This document shows positions 7,207-14,490 of a stretch of 20,393 nucleotides of DNA, piece by piece; position 1 is the stretch's first letter; the number at the start of each line of letters is the position of its first letter. This stretch comes from an uncultured Lachnospiraceae bacterium (GTDB lineage Bacteria > Bacillota > Clostridia > Lachnospirales > Lachnospiraceae), in NCBI GenBank assembly GCA_910588125.1, contig CAJUPI010000057.1, positions 1 through 20,393 of the forward strand, read 5' to 3'. The translations under genes were made by a program, and so were the position numbers. The notes beneath the pieces were generated by a model that saw only the letters and a list, made by a program, of their open reading frames with translations, was not told the DNA's origin and did no database searches.

Positions 7207-8037
7207 CTATTCCTGTTCCCAATGCCAGTCCTCATTTCTGTCCTGGCCTTCTTCGTTATCCTCTGTCTCCCCCTGGCTGTTATACAGCAATGTATTCATA
7301 AAAAATGGGATCTGCCGCTCCCAGCTCGCCTCGCAATGCTGCCCGCCCGGAACAATCCTGCTTTCCACCAGGATCTGCCGGTCTATCAGCATCGAAGTAA
7401 CCTTGGCATACTGATGTCTCATGTTGGTATGGTTCCCGAATTCCTCCGAGCCGTAATCCATATAAATCACCGTATTGGGATCCAGCCTGACGTCTTTAAT
7501 CATCTGCTCGATCTTGCGGCGCGCCAGCCAGACTGACGGAGAAAGCGCCGCCGCCCGCGAAAATACATGGTTGAATTCCAGCAGCGCATACAGGCTCATC
7601 AGTCCCCCCATAGAACTTCCGGCAATAAAAGTATGATCCCGATCCGGCAATGTCCGAAATTCCTGATCAATCTCCGCCTTAAAGGTATGGATCATCCACT
7701 CCATCGTCGTCCTGCCCCGCCCGCGGATCTCCCCAAAGCCTCTCTCCCGAAAATCAAAGGGGGAGTATTCCTTCAGGCGGCCATGATCCGGGCTGTGATT
7801 GCACTCTACCGCTGCAATGATCAAAGGAGTCTTAGTCTCATCCATATATTCTTTCATCCCCCAGCACTTACCGTAAGTGGCGTCCTCATCAAAAAACACA
7901 TTATGCCCGTCAAACATATAAAGCACCGGAAAGCGTTTTTTTGTCTCTGTAAAATAAGCCTCCGGAAGATAAATATAAGCCAGTCTTTCCTCCTCCCCTG
8001 TCAGCTCCGGAATCGTGATATTCCATTTATCTACCAT
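7207..8037 (-). CDS. Esterase-family alpha/beta hydrolase (first of pair)
   Basis: A protein of 276 residues in the putative esterase superfamily. The strand-loop FPVLYMFDGHNVFFDE (36-51), the nucleophile elbow GSSMGG with Ser142, and His234 in VPGGQHCEASW follow the Fes/YbbA-like pattern. The acid is probably in DYGSEE (194-199). No signal peptide is visible. The last 24 residues are acidic and look disordered. The ribosome site AAGAAGGA is 8 nt before the ATG. It is the first gene of the five-gene run and has a good promoter at 8068-8096. Relatives hydrolyse siderophore, feruloyl or acyl-thiol esters; nothing in the window says which. Confidence 0.88.
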   Translation of the reverse strand: MVDKWNITIPELTGEEERLAYIYLPEAYFTETKKRFPVLYMFDGHNVFFDEDATYGKCWGMKEYMDETKTPLIIAAVECNHSPDHGRLKEYSPFDFRERGFGEIRGRGRTTMEWMIHTFKAEIDQEFRTLPDRDHTFIAGSSMGGLMSLYALLEFNHVFSRAAALSPSVWLARRKIEQMIKDVRLDPNTVIYMDYGSEEFGNHTNMRHQYAKVTSMLIDRQILVESRIVPGGQHCEASWERQIPFFMNTLLYNSQGETEDNEEGQDRNEDWHWEQE

Positions 8038-8067
8038 AAAAATATCCTTCTTTCACTTTTTCACATT

Positions 8068-8096
8068 AATATATCATAGTATTCGGCAAAATTCAA
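8068..8096 (-). promoter_or_regulatory. Promoter of the esterase/ATP-grasp operon
   Basis: On the minus strand TTGAAT (8091-8096) is followed after 17 bp by TATATT (8068-8073), about 30 bp before the first esterase ATG. The match is good and no other convincing promoter is seen within the run. Confidence 0.65.
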
Positions 8097-8161
8097 TCAC
8101 AATCCAGTTTTCTCCGTTCATTTTCTGTTCACAAATCATTCAAAAACCTTTTACACAAACA

Positions 8162-8179
8162 CCATGATTTCTTCACGAT
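8162..8179. promoter_or_regulatory. 11-bp-phased direct repeat (site 2)
   Basis: CCATGAT (8162-8168) and TCACGAT (8173-8179) are 11 bp apart and match the half-sites at 2055 and 14439. A TATACT box follows on the plus strand at 8187-8192, the layout of a PhoB-type activated promoter. The site is also 66 bp upstream of the -35 of the esterase operon, so either direction is possible. It is weaker than sites 1 and 3. Confidence 0.35.
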
Positions 8180-8196
8180 TCTTTTTTATACTATCT

Positions 8197-8248
8197 CTTG
8201 TAAGCAACCATCAATGCCGTATATGTGATATGCTTATAAGATTTTTTT
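8197..8248 (+). terminator. Terminator-like hairpin with T-run
   Basis: CTTGTAAGCA (8197-8206) pairs with TGCTTATAAG (8231-8240) including one G-U pair, followed by seven T at 8242-8248. The 24-nt loop is large for an intrinsic terminator. No + strand gene precedes it, so it may end a very short transcript starting near 8199, or be chance. Confidence 0.35.
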
Positions 8249-8258
8249 CATAATACTC

Positions 8259-8281
8259 GAGCTGATATCAGATATCAGCTC
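8259..8281. promoter_or_regulatory. Perfect 23-bp palindrome
   Basis: GAGCTGATATC and its exact complement flank a single central A. It lies between the exchanger terminator and the esterase promoter. It could be a protein-binding dyad, or a hairpin followed on the + strand by a C/T-rich tract ending in five T. The remaining parts of 8038-8375 contain no gene. Confidence 0.5.
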
Positions 8282-8318
8282 TCCTCCCTTTTTAACCTCT
8301 TATAAAAACTGTAGTAAG

Positions 8319-8347
8319 AAAAATCCCTCCAGGACGGAGGGATTTTT
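8319..8347. terminator. Bidirectional intrinsic terminator after the cation exchanger
   Basis: A perfect 12-bp stem (AAAAATCCCTCC with GGAGGGATTTTT) has a 5-nt loop, with the A/T ends giving a U-tract on either strand. It lies 29 bp past the stop codon of the exchanger gene on the minus strand. Confidence 0.9.
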
Positions 8348-8375
8348 CATGTCCGAAAGCATTGTCAGATCCATT

Positions 8376-9290
8376 TCACCGAAGGCAGATATACACCAGG
8401 TATCCGGCATACAGGCTCAGCATAGTCAGTCCCTCCGGCCGGCTGAGCCGTTCCCTGCTCTTGCACAAAAGCAGGGTGATCAGGCTGAACACCACCAGGC
8501 ATGCCGCGTCAATTACCGCAAAGCGATTGACTGCAATTGGCTTAACTGCTGCTGACATAGCCAGAACCATAACAATGTTAAAGATATTAGAACCAATTAC
8601 ATTTCCCAGAGCCAGGCCGTTTTCCCCTTTTCGGGAAGCTACCACCGATGTTACCAGCTCCGGCAGGGACGTCCCCAGAGCCACCACAGTCAATCCCACC
8701 AGCGTCTGGCTCAGTCCAAAATTCAAGGCTATCTCACTGGCCGAATCCACCACCAAATCGCCTCCCCATACAATAGCTGTCAGACCGCCAACAATATAAA
8801 TGACACACCAAAGCGGGGATAATGCGGTCTGATTTTCCTCTGCCTCCACCCGGTTAATCAAGGCATCCCGCACCGTAAGAATCAAAAAACCAGCAAACAG
8901 GCCCAGTAAAATAAATGCCTCCAGACGGCTCAGATACAAATCGCCAAAAATCATCAGCAATAAAATCATACCCGCCACAATTGATGCAATAAAATCCCAT
9001 CGCAGACGGACCTTCATCGCATGAATCGCTCCGCAAGCTCCCAAAACTACCAAAAGATTAAAAATATTAGAACCGATCACGTTCCCTACCGCAATTTCAT
9101 TATTGCCTGCCAGAGATGCCGTCGTGCTGACTGCCAGCTCCGGTGCACTTGTGCCGAAGGCCACGATTGTCAGGCCGATAATAATGCTTGGCACCCGCAG
9201 CATCCTCGCCACGGACGAACTGGCTTCTACAAAAAAATCTGCTCCTTTAATCAACAATACAAATCCTAAAACCAGCATAATGTATACCAT
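8376..9290 (-). CDS. CaCA-family cation exchanger, probable Mn2+/Ca2+ exporter
   Basis: An integral membrane protein of 304 residues in the YrbG-type sodium/calcium exchanger family. Two homologous halves each carry the alpha-repeat signature: GLTIVAFGTSAPELAVS with GNVIGSNIFNLLVVLG in the first, and GLTVVALGTSLPELVTS with GNVIGSNIFNIVMVLA in the second. The acidic residue in each PEL is the cation ligand in the family. About ten membrane helices are apparent. The start is Met at 9290, with GAGG 7 nt upstream; the longer frame to 9338 lacks a ribosome site. The long leader carries a yybP-ykoY-like manganese riboswitch, which makes Mn2+ export a better guess than Ca2+ homeostasis (inference). 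The gene is monocistronic. Confidence 0.92.
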   Translation of the reverse strand: MVYIMLVLGFVLLIKGADFFVEASSSVARMLRVPSIIIGLTIVAFGTSAPELAVSTTASLAGNNEIAVGNVIGSNIFNLLVVLGACGAIHAMKVRLRWDFIASIVAGMILLLMIFGDLYLSRLEAFILLGLFAGFLILTVRDALINRVEAEENQTALSPLWCVIYIVGGLTAIVWGGDLVVDSASEIALNFGLSQTLVGLTVVALGTSLPELVTSVVASRKGENGLALGNVIGSNIFNIVMVLAMSAAVKPIAVNRFAVIDAACLVVFSLITLLLCKSRERLSRPEGLTMLSLYAGYLVYICLR

Positions 9291-9395
9291 AATACATCCT
9301 CTCTTTCTGTTTTTTTGCGAGTTTTTTCCCTGTATCAACAGCCGTATATCCCCGCGGAGCGTTTTTATTTCATAGGTCGCACTTTCCTGTGAAAC

Positions 9396-9446
9396 AAAAA
9401 AAGCAAGGCTTTTGCCGTATCACAAGGACACAACAAAAGTCTTGCT
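9396..9446 (-). terminator. Riboswitch-controlled intrinsic terminator
   Basis: On the minus strand AGCAAGACTTTTG (9434-9446) pairs with CAAAAGCCTTGCT (9402-9414), one mismatch, followed by seven U. Its 5' half is the AGCAAGAC end of the aptamer, so aptamer folding and termination are mutually exclusive. Confidence 0.88.
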
Positions 9447-9629
9447 TATTATATGCGTACCGGACTGCACCTACTCAACCACAGACTCAACGCCTCTGGT
9501 GGCAATCGTGATGACGATATCGCACAACACCCCCGTACATCGTTGCATTAATTCTCGAATAATCAGCAGACACTGATTACCTCAAGATTAATACAACGAT
9601 GTACTGACAGATGCAAGCTACTCCCTCTT
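9396..9629 (-). promoter_or_regulatory. yybP-ykoY-type (manganese) riboswitch
   Basis: The leader of the exchanger gene begins AAGAGGGAGTAGC (9629-9617) and ends AGCAAGACTTTT, matching the conserved 5' GGGAGUAGC and 3' AGCAAGAC blocks of the yybP-ykoY class as I remember them from B. subtilis ykoY. P1 would be AAGAG (9629-9625) with CUUUU (9439-9435). Between them is a long hairpin (9535-9604) and further stems. The overlapping terminator gives an expression platform: ligand-stabilised P1 would free the gene from termination (an ON switch). The class senses Mn2+ and commonly controls manganese exporters. Confidence 0.75.
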
Positions 9630-9638
9630 ATTACTTTC

Positions 9639-9667
9639 AGTATATTCACTTTCCCGGCTCTTGTCAA
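9639..9667 (-). promoter_or_regulatory. Strong promoter of the riboswitch-exchanger transcript
   Basis: Minus-strand TTGACA (9662-9667, full consensus) and TATACT (9639-9644) are spaced 17 bp apart. Transcription would start near 9632, directly before the first conserved aptamer bases. Confidence 0.85.
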
Positions 9668-9688
9668 GCCCAAACCCGATCGGAAACG

Positions 9689-10022
9689 CGGTAAACACAA
9701 GCTTTTGTTATCGTTCCCCAGTAATGTTCAGCCTTGGAAGAAGGAGTGGGCCTGGCCAGGCAGCCGGGGATTTTGACTTTTGCAGGGATTTAGAAACCCT
9801 TAAGTTTTTGAGTTTTGCGTTGAAGCAAAAACGCACACTGTCTGAGCGAAGCGAGTTTGGGCGTTTTTGTTTCGGTCTTAGCAAAATTCAAAAATTTTAG
9901 GGCTTCTTAACCCCGAAACGGGAAAAATCTCCGTCTGCCTGGCCAGGCCCACTCCTTCTTCCAAAGCGTACCCTTCTGAATCACCTGGCTGTCTGAACGA
10001 TAACAAAAGCTTGCGTTTACCG
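9689..10022. repeat. Large palindromic repeat element, copy B
   Basis: A 334-bp palindrome. Inner arms 9731-9774 and 9924-9967 match at 41 of 44 positions; outer arms 9689-9716 and 9995-10022 at 27 of 28, around unequal unpaired segments. The core is homologous to copy A, including the same central GAGCGAAGCGAG and the same orientation, but the inner arms have changed in both strands together (CCTGGCCAGGC here, AAGCGGCGGGA in copy A). The right outer arm contains the stop codon of the symporter gene. No gene is credible inside; open frames here are repeat artefacts. Confidence 0.88.
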
Positions 10023-11381
10023 TGCGATCGGAAACGTAATCTGATGTGACAGCCAAATCAATGCCAGCAGATTCGGATATGCCATCAGCCCATTCCAGAG
10101 GTCTGAAAGCAGCCAGACCGTTTCTAACCGGCAGATGCATCCGCAAAACACTGCCAAAAGATATAGCGTCAGATATCCCCGTTCCGCTATTTTCCTGCTC
10201 ACCCGGCCCTGCCCCAGCCACCTCGCAAGATAACAGAATGTCTGCTTCCCCAGATAATACCAGGCAATAATTGTCCCAAAAGCAAACACTACCATCGCAC
10301 CCGATACCAGTATCTCCCCCATCTCCCCCAGCCGGGCAGAAAAACATCCGGCCGTCAGGGCCGCACCGCTACTGCCAGCCATATCGCTGCCATATCCCCC
10401 ATACTGTACACATAATATTACCAATGCCGTCAAAGTACAGATGACAATCGTATCAAAAAAAACTTCAAACATTGCCCACATTCCCTGCTGCTCCGGCGTA
10501 GTATTCTCGGCTGCCCCGTGAAGCACTGCCAGGCTACCCAGTCCGGCCTCATTGGAAAATACTCCGCGGGACATCCCATACCGCACACCCCGGCTCAGCA
10601 AAAATCCCGAAATACCTCCCCCAACTGATTCCAGGCAAAAAGCATCCCGAAAAATATCGGTAAATATCCGTGGCAATAATTCCCACCCGGAAAGGATCAC
10701 TATCAGGGAAAAGAACACATAAATCCCTGCGGAAACCGGCATCAGACGCTCTGAAACCCGGGAAATGCGCCGGATCCCTCCCAAAATCACCAGCCCGGTT
10801 AACAGCGTAATCAAAATCCCGCTGGCCATCGCCGGAAGCCCGATTCCAAATTTCAGGGTTCCGCTCATCGAATTTGACTGGACCATACTCCCCATTCCCA
10901 GAGAAGCCAGAACCGCAAATAAGGCATACATCCTCCCCAATGCCGGACAGCCCATTCCCCGCTCCATATACACCATCGGCCCACACATCCATTCGCCGTT
11001 ATTCTGGCGGTAGCGATACCGTTGGCCCAAATAGGTTTCCGCATAAGCAGTCATCATACCGATACCCGCCGACACCCACATCCAAAACAATGCTCCAGGA
11101 CCTCCTGCCGTCAAAGCTGTTGCCACCCCCACGATATTACCAGTTCCGATTGTAGCTGCCAACGCCGTACATGCTGATTGAAAACGGGAGATCTGTCCCT
11201 TTTTTTCTTGTTTCTGTCCACTCTCCCACAAACTTCCAACCGTTTTTTTCCACCAATAGCCAATCCCCCGAACCTGAAAAAACCCGGATATCACGGTAAA
11301 CCAAAACCCAGTTCCCAAAAGCAATGCCAAAGTCCATGGCCCCCACACCAAAAAATGCAAGGTCTCTGCCATTTTTCCCAT
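10017..11381 (-). CDS. Alanine/glycine:cation symporter (AGCS family)
   Basis: A membrane transporter of 454 residues with about eleven helices, importing small neutral amino acids with Na+ (or H+) in the AGCS family. Family signatures are TALAATIGTGNIVGVATAL (72-90) with GGPGALFWMWVSA (93-105), the AYAETYLGQRYR segment (112-123), and RGVFSNEAGLGSLAVLH in the second half. The AGGA ribosome site is 5-6 nt before the ATG. The last four codons (PIAR) and the TAA lie at the edge of palindromic repeat B, whose opposite arm carries a near-copy of the same bases; the natural C-terminus may have been replaced when the element arrived. It is divergent from the phospholipase-like gene and probably monocistronic. 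Confidence 0.93.
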   Translation of the reverse strand: MGKMAETLHFLVWGPWTLALLLGTGFWFTVISGFFQVRGIGYWWKKTVGSLWESGQKQEKKGQISRFQSACTALAATIGTGNIVGVATALTAGGPGALFWMWVSAGIGMMTAYAETYLGQRYRYRQNNGEWMCGPMVYMERGMGCPALGRMYALFAVLASLGMGSMVQSNSMSGTLKFGIGLPAMASGILITLLTGLVILGGIRRISRVSERLMPVSAGIYVFFSLIVILSGWELLPRIFTDIFRDAFCLESVGGGISGFLLSRGVRYGMSRGVFSNEAGLGSLAVLHGAAENTTPEQQGMWAMFEVFFDTIVICTLTALVILCVQYGGYGSDMAGSSGAALTAGCFSARLGEMGEILVSGAMVVFAFGTIIAWYYLGKQTFCYLARWLGQGRVSRKIAERGYLTLYLLAVFCGCICRLETVWLLSDLWNGLMAYPNLLALIWLSHQITFPIAR

Positions 11382-11485
11382 TCTGATCCTGCCTTGTTTT
11401 CTCTCAATCCTATCCTATGTACCTGCTCTTCCTTTCTATGCTTACTCCCAAAAATCCCTGCTCGCAATTTTTGCTTATGTGTGTT

Positions 11486-11514
11486 ATGATAATTACACCA
11501 TATTCAAAATTCAA
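11486..11514 (-). promoter_or_regulatory. Promoter of the amino-acid symporter gene
   Basis: Minus-strand TTGAAT (11509-11514) and TATCAT (11486-11491) are spaced 17 bp apart. The same AT-rich block read on the plus strand gives TATGAT (11485-11490) with a poor -35, a possible start for the divergent gene; the two would overlap. Confidence 0.55.
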
Positions 11515-11533
11515 AAAGAAAAGAGGCGCTGCC

Positions 11534-12517
11534 ATGCCAGGCTTTACCACTCACTACATTCTGGGCATGAAGGCTTTCAATGATCTGCCCAACAACCAGC
11601 TAAAATATATCATCGCCAAATATCGCTGGCTTTATCAGCTCGGCCTCCAGGGACCCGATATTTTCTTTTATAATATCCCGATTCTCCGGCATCGGGATTA
11701 CCGGAACGTCGGCTCCTATATGCATGAACACCACATTAAGGACTTCTTTACCTGTTACCTGCACAATCTGCAGGAAATCTCTTCCCGCCAGCAACGGGCG
11801 GAAGCCCTGTCTTATTTCTGCGGCTATCTCTGTCATTATATTGGAGATTCCATCTGCCATCCTTATGTTTACGGAAGGATTGGTTATGATGCCAAAGCTC
11901 CCACCACACAGGCGCACGGCCGTCATGCCGCCCTGGAGAATGATATCGACGCCCTCCTTTTGTTAAAATACAAAAAGAAAAAGCCGTCCCAGTTTAACCA
12001 GGCGGCCACCATCTGTCTAAACGGTATGGAAGTGCAGTTCATTTCCCGCTTCCTGTCCAAATGTATTAATGATGCTTACTATCCCATCACCTACCAAAAC
12101 AATTTTCAGGTGTCTCCGCGAATGGTTCACCGCTCTATTCTTGCTATGCGTTTCGGCTGCCGGACTCTCGCGGATCCCTCCGGCCGCAAACGGAACGGCA
12201 TCGCCTTTGTGGAAAATATTTTCCTCAAAAATCCAGTGGCATCCACAAAGCTGGTCACAGACCATGTGTCAAATCCACGGTCCTGCTTAAATCTTGACCA
12301 TGAGATCTGGTGCAATCCCTGGGATCGCCGCCTTGCCTCCAACGCTTCTTTTCCGGAGCTTTTCCGCCAATCTCTGTTAAAATGCTGCAATGTCTATGCC
12401 ATACTCAATACTGCGATTGACCATGCCCATATATCACCGGAATCGGATCTGACCCGGCTTTTGAATGAACTGGGCAGCTATTCCTATCACAGCGGATTGA
12501 TTGTCACAGATGAGTAA
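11534..12517 (+). CDS. Zinc-dependent phospholipase C-like protein
   Basis: A protein of 327 residues resembling the zinc-dependent phospholipase C / S1-P1 nuclease fold group. Likely metal ligands are His7 (GFTTHYILG), Asp42 (QGPDIFFY), His101, Asp105 and His109 in CHYIGDSICHPY, and His131 with Glu135 in HGRHAALE; the HxxxE and HxxxD patterns match the family. There is no signal peptide, unlike secreted clostridial phospholipases, so it probably acts inside the cell; its substrate is unknown. The frame runs further upstream, but the ATG at 11534 with AGAGG 7 nt before it is the start, and the extension would be a poor leader. A strong bidirectional hairpin follows 6 bp after the stop. Confidence 0.85.
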   Translation: MPGFTTHYILGMKAFNDLPNNQLKYIIAKYRWLYQLGLQGPDIFFYNIPILRHRDYRNVGSYMHEHHIKDFFTCYLHNLQEISSRQQRAEALSYFCGYLCHYIGDSICHPYVYGRIGYDAKAPTTQAHGRHAALENDIDALLLLKYKKKKPSQFNQAATICLNGMEVQFISRFLSKCINDAYYPITYQNNFQVSPRMVHRSILAMRFGCRTLADPSGRKRNGIAFVENIFLKNPVASTKLVTDHVSNPRSCLNLDHEIWCNPWDRRLASNASFPELFRQSLLKCCNVYAILNTAIDHAHISPESDLTRLLNELGSYSYHSGLIVTDE

Positions 12518-12523
12518 GGGCCT

Positions 12524-12610
12524 AAATAAACCATCCGCCATTTTCCCTCATCCAGTGTCCGGCTGCTTACGAACATTCTGCCTGATAAGGAAATGGCGGA
12601 TGATTTATTT
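12524..12610. terminator. Long bidirectional terminator hairpin
   Basis: AAATAAAC..ATCCGCCATTT at 12524-12546 pairs with AAATGGCGGAT..TTTATTT ending at 12610, about 21 of 22 pairs with one bulge, around a loop of roughly 40 nt. Position between two convergent genes (ends at 12517 and 12669) and A/T-rich stem ends fit termination in both directions. The long stem and loop are unusual; it may be a small palindromic repeat used as a terminator. Confidence 0.7.
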
Positions 12611-12668
12611 GGCGGCGCCCTCTACTGCCGCAGGCGGTAAAGCTGATGAAACAAAAAAGTATATCCGT

Positions 12669-13016
12669 TCACAAGTATTGTTTTAATTCTGCCAGCACCT
12701 GCCAGAGCCGTTGCCTTTTTGCATAATCCATTCTTTCCAGATTATCCATAACCGCCACAATCACTTCACTGGCCGCAGCCTGCATTTTTAGTGCCGTTTC
12801 CATCGGATTTTCTTCCTCCCCATCCGCACAGTAACCAAGTATACAATCCGTTGACACATGAAAATAATCTGCCAGATTAATCAGTACATCTACCTGGATC
12901 TTGCTTCTGTCCCGCTCCATCCGGCTGATTACCTGTTGGGAAAGGCCAATCTCTTCACCCAACATTTTCTGCGAAATATTCCGTTGTTTTCGCAACTGTC
13001 TGATATTACTTTTCAT
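12669..13016 (-). CDS. XRE-family transcriptional regulator
   Basis: A 115-residue DNA-binding protein. Residues 6-60 form a Cro/CI helix-turn-helix: LRKQRNISQKMLGEEIGLSQ, then VISRMERDRSKI, then LINLADYFHVSTDCILGY, with the classic Q-x3-A/G core and the recognition helix at about 26-35. The C-terminal half is helical (AAASEVIVAVMDNLERMDYAKRQRLWQVLAELKQYL region) and may dimerise. The ribosome site GGAGGGG is about 10 nt before the ATG. It stands alone, with 173 bp to the next same-strand gene upstream. A short inverted repeat (13068-13088) upstream may be its own operator. Target genes are unknown. Confidence 0.9.
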   Translation of the reverse strand: MKSNIRQLRKQRNISQKMLGEEIGLSQQVISRMERDRSKIQVDVLINLADYFHVSTDCILGYCADGEEENPMETALKMQAAASEVIVAVMDNLERMDYAKRQRLWQVLAELKQYL

Positions 13017-13067
13017 AGCCGTAAATCCCCTCCGTTTATCTTCATTTTAACAAACGAAATAGGGGTA

Positions 13068-13088
13068 TTAACTTATATATGAAGTAAA
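13068..13088. promoter_or_regulatory. Possible operator of the XRE regulator
   Basis: TTAACTT (13068-13074) and AAGTAAA (13082-13088) form 7-bp inverted arms (6 of 7 pairs) with a 7-bp spacer, about 52 bp before the XRE start codon. The placement suits autoregulation, but the arms are short and AT-rich. Confidence 0.3.
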
Positions 13089-13189
13089 CTCACTCAAGCT
13101 GATTGTTTTTGTTCAGACAGTCGCATTCCTTATAGCCAAAGAATATTTTATCGTCCGTCATTTTCCTCAGGGACTTATGCTACAAAATA

Positions 13190-14359
13190 CTAATAAATGA
13201 TTTGATCCCCATCTTTGGTACAGTAATGCTTCTGTACGTTCAGATGCGTCATCCAACCCTTTGTCTCTGCCGTCCGATATCGGCTCCCTACACTGCTCCA
13301 CAGCCATTGAGGTGTGGGCCACAAACAAATGCTGGGAGCCACTGCTTTGTAAAACTCCTCGTCCACCCCATTCTGCCCATGATGCGCCATTTGGACGATA
13401 TCCGCCCTCAAAGCCTCCGGGCCGGATTCTGCCAACAGACGGCGTCCCCCTTCTTCTGCCATATCACCAAGGAATAAAATCGATTTCCCGTTCACCCAAA
13501 GTTTGTAAACAATCCCTGCATTGTTCCCCTTGTCACTGCTGGTTTCATAACGGTCATTCATCACCTGGATTGTCACATCATCTACCTGAATCGTCTGTCC
13601 CCGGCTCACAGTATGCAACATCGTCTCCGGCAGACCGGATAAACTACCGATAATCGCATGAGCCATGGTCTGTTCCGTGGCATCATTCATCGTATACCAC
13701 TCTGGGGCTGCAAATGAATAATAAATACCATCAATCTGGATCCCCGACTGTACGCCCGCCGCTTCATCCTGCAATATCCGGTAAAGCGCCCCCGCATGAT
13801 CTCCATGCGGATGAGTGATCAGCCATGCGGCCACGTGGCTGCCCTTCGCCTGAATCTGGCTTCGCAGATAATCTCCGTCGGCTCCTAGTCCGCCATCGAC
13901 TACAATCAGGCTACCTTGGCTCGTCTGCAAAATCGCCGAAAGCATCTGGCTGCCGCTCTGGGAGTGCAGCAATGTCAGAGTAGCTCCTCCTAGAATCGAA
14001 TCCTGAGGCTGCACCTCCTTCTCTCCTTCTGTCACGATATTCCCATACATGGAAGGACCCGGAACGCTCTGAGAGCTGCCCTGGCCTGCCACCACAGTAC
14101 TGCTCCTCTGACTCTGGGAAGAGGAATCCTGGGGTGCCTGCCCTTGTGCCGGGCTGACTGTCCCGGTTCCTGACTGATCCGGCGACTGAAGGCGCGCTAC
14201 CTCTGCCGCCAAAAACTCTGTCATTCCAAAGCCGCTCTTTTTTACCGAAAGCCCTTCTCCTACTGCCAAATCTTTCCCTGGTCCGCTCATCACGGCCGCT
14301 GCAAAAAGCCCGGTCATCACCATCCCGCCAAACCAGCGCTTTTGTCTTCTCTGTCTCAT
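13190..14359 (-). CDS. Exported ComEC-like metallo-beta-lactamase-fold hydrolase
   Basis: A protein of 389 residues. The N-terminus (RRQKR, then a hydrophobic stretch to about 25) looks like a signal peptide or anchor, followed by a Ser/Gln/Gly-rich low-complexity linker (about 58-105). The metallo-beta-lactamase domain covers about 125-389: HPHGDHAG (183-190, metal ligands His183, His185, Asp187, His188), FLGDM with Asp299, and MAHHGQNGV with His326/His327. Standalone extracellular domains of this kind resemble the C-terminal part of the DNA-uptake protein ComEC; a nuclease or phosphodiesterase role is plausible but not shown. The membrane channel part of ComEC is absent. The ribosome site GAGAGG is 9 nt before the ATG. 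It is divergent from the BCCT transporter, and the shared interval holds an 11-bp direct repeat. Confidence 0.88.
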   Translation of the reverse strand: MRQRRQKRWFGGMVMTGLFAAAVMSGPGKDLAVGEGLSVKKSGFGMTEFLAAEVARLQSPDQSGTGTVSPAQGQAPQDSSSQSQRSSTVVAGQGSSQSVPGPSMYGNIVTEGEKEVQPQDSILGGATLTLLHSQSGSQMLSAILQTSQGSLIVVDGGLGADGDYLRSQIQAKGSHVAAWLITHPHGDHAGALYRILQDEAAGVQSGIQIDGIYYSFAAPEWYTMNDATEQTMAHAIIGSLSGLPETMLHTVSRGQTIQVDDVTIQVMNDRYETSSDKGNNAGIVYKLWVNGKSILFLGDMAEEGGRRLLAESGPEALRADIVQMAHHGQNGVDEEFYKAVAPSICLWPTPQWLWSSVGSRYRTAETKGWMTHLNVQKHYCTKDGDQIIY

Positions 14360-14431
14360 AGCAATCTGCCTCTCTCTCCATAATTAATACAACCGCTATT
14401 TTACCAAAGACCGGAATTTTTGGATAGCACT

Positions 14432-14460
14432 TTCATAGAATCGTCAGAAAATCGTCACAA
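14432..14460 (-). promoter_or_regulatory. Possible promoter of the metallo-hydrolase gene
   Basis: Minus-strand TTGTGA (14455-14460) and TATGAA (14432-14437) are spaced 17 bp apart. The direct repeat at 14439-14460 lies inside it, so a protein bound there would directly affect this promoter. Confidence 0.4.
14439..14460. promoter_or_regulatory. 11-bp-phased direct repeat (site 3)
   Basis: AATCGTCAGAA and AATCGTCACAA follow each other directly, identical at 10 of 11 positions. It is the same motif as TTACGAT pairs at 2055-2072, read on the other strand. It sits 31 bp upstream of the -35 of the BCCT transporter and overlaps the proposed promoter of the divergent metallo-hydrolase. Confidence 0.5.
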
Positions 14461-14490
14461 TTAGTTTTCCCCATGTTTTTTATTTTCCTC

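Noticed and set aside
8349..8555. 68-codon + strand frame beginning just after the terminator
   Set aside because: Antisense to the well-supported cation exchanger, no promoter or ribosome site.
9661..9900. 79-codon + strand frame
   Set aside because: It lies within the promoter region of the exchanger and the left half of repeat B; no ribosome site.
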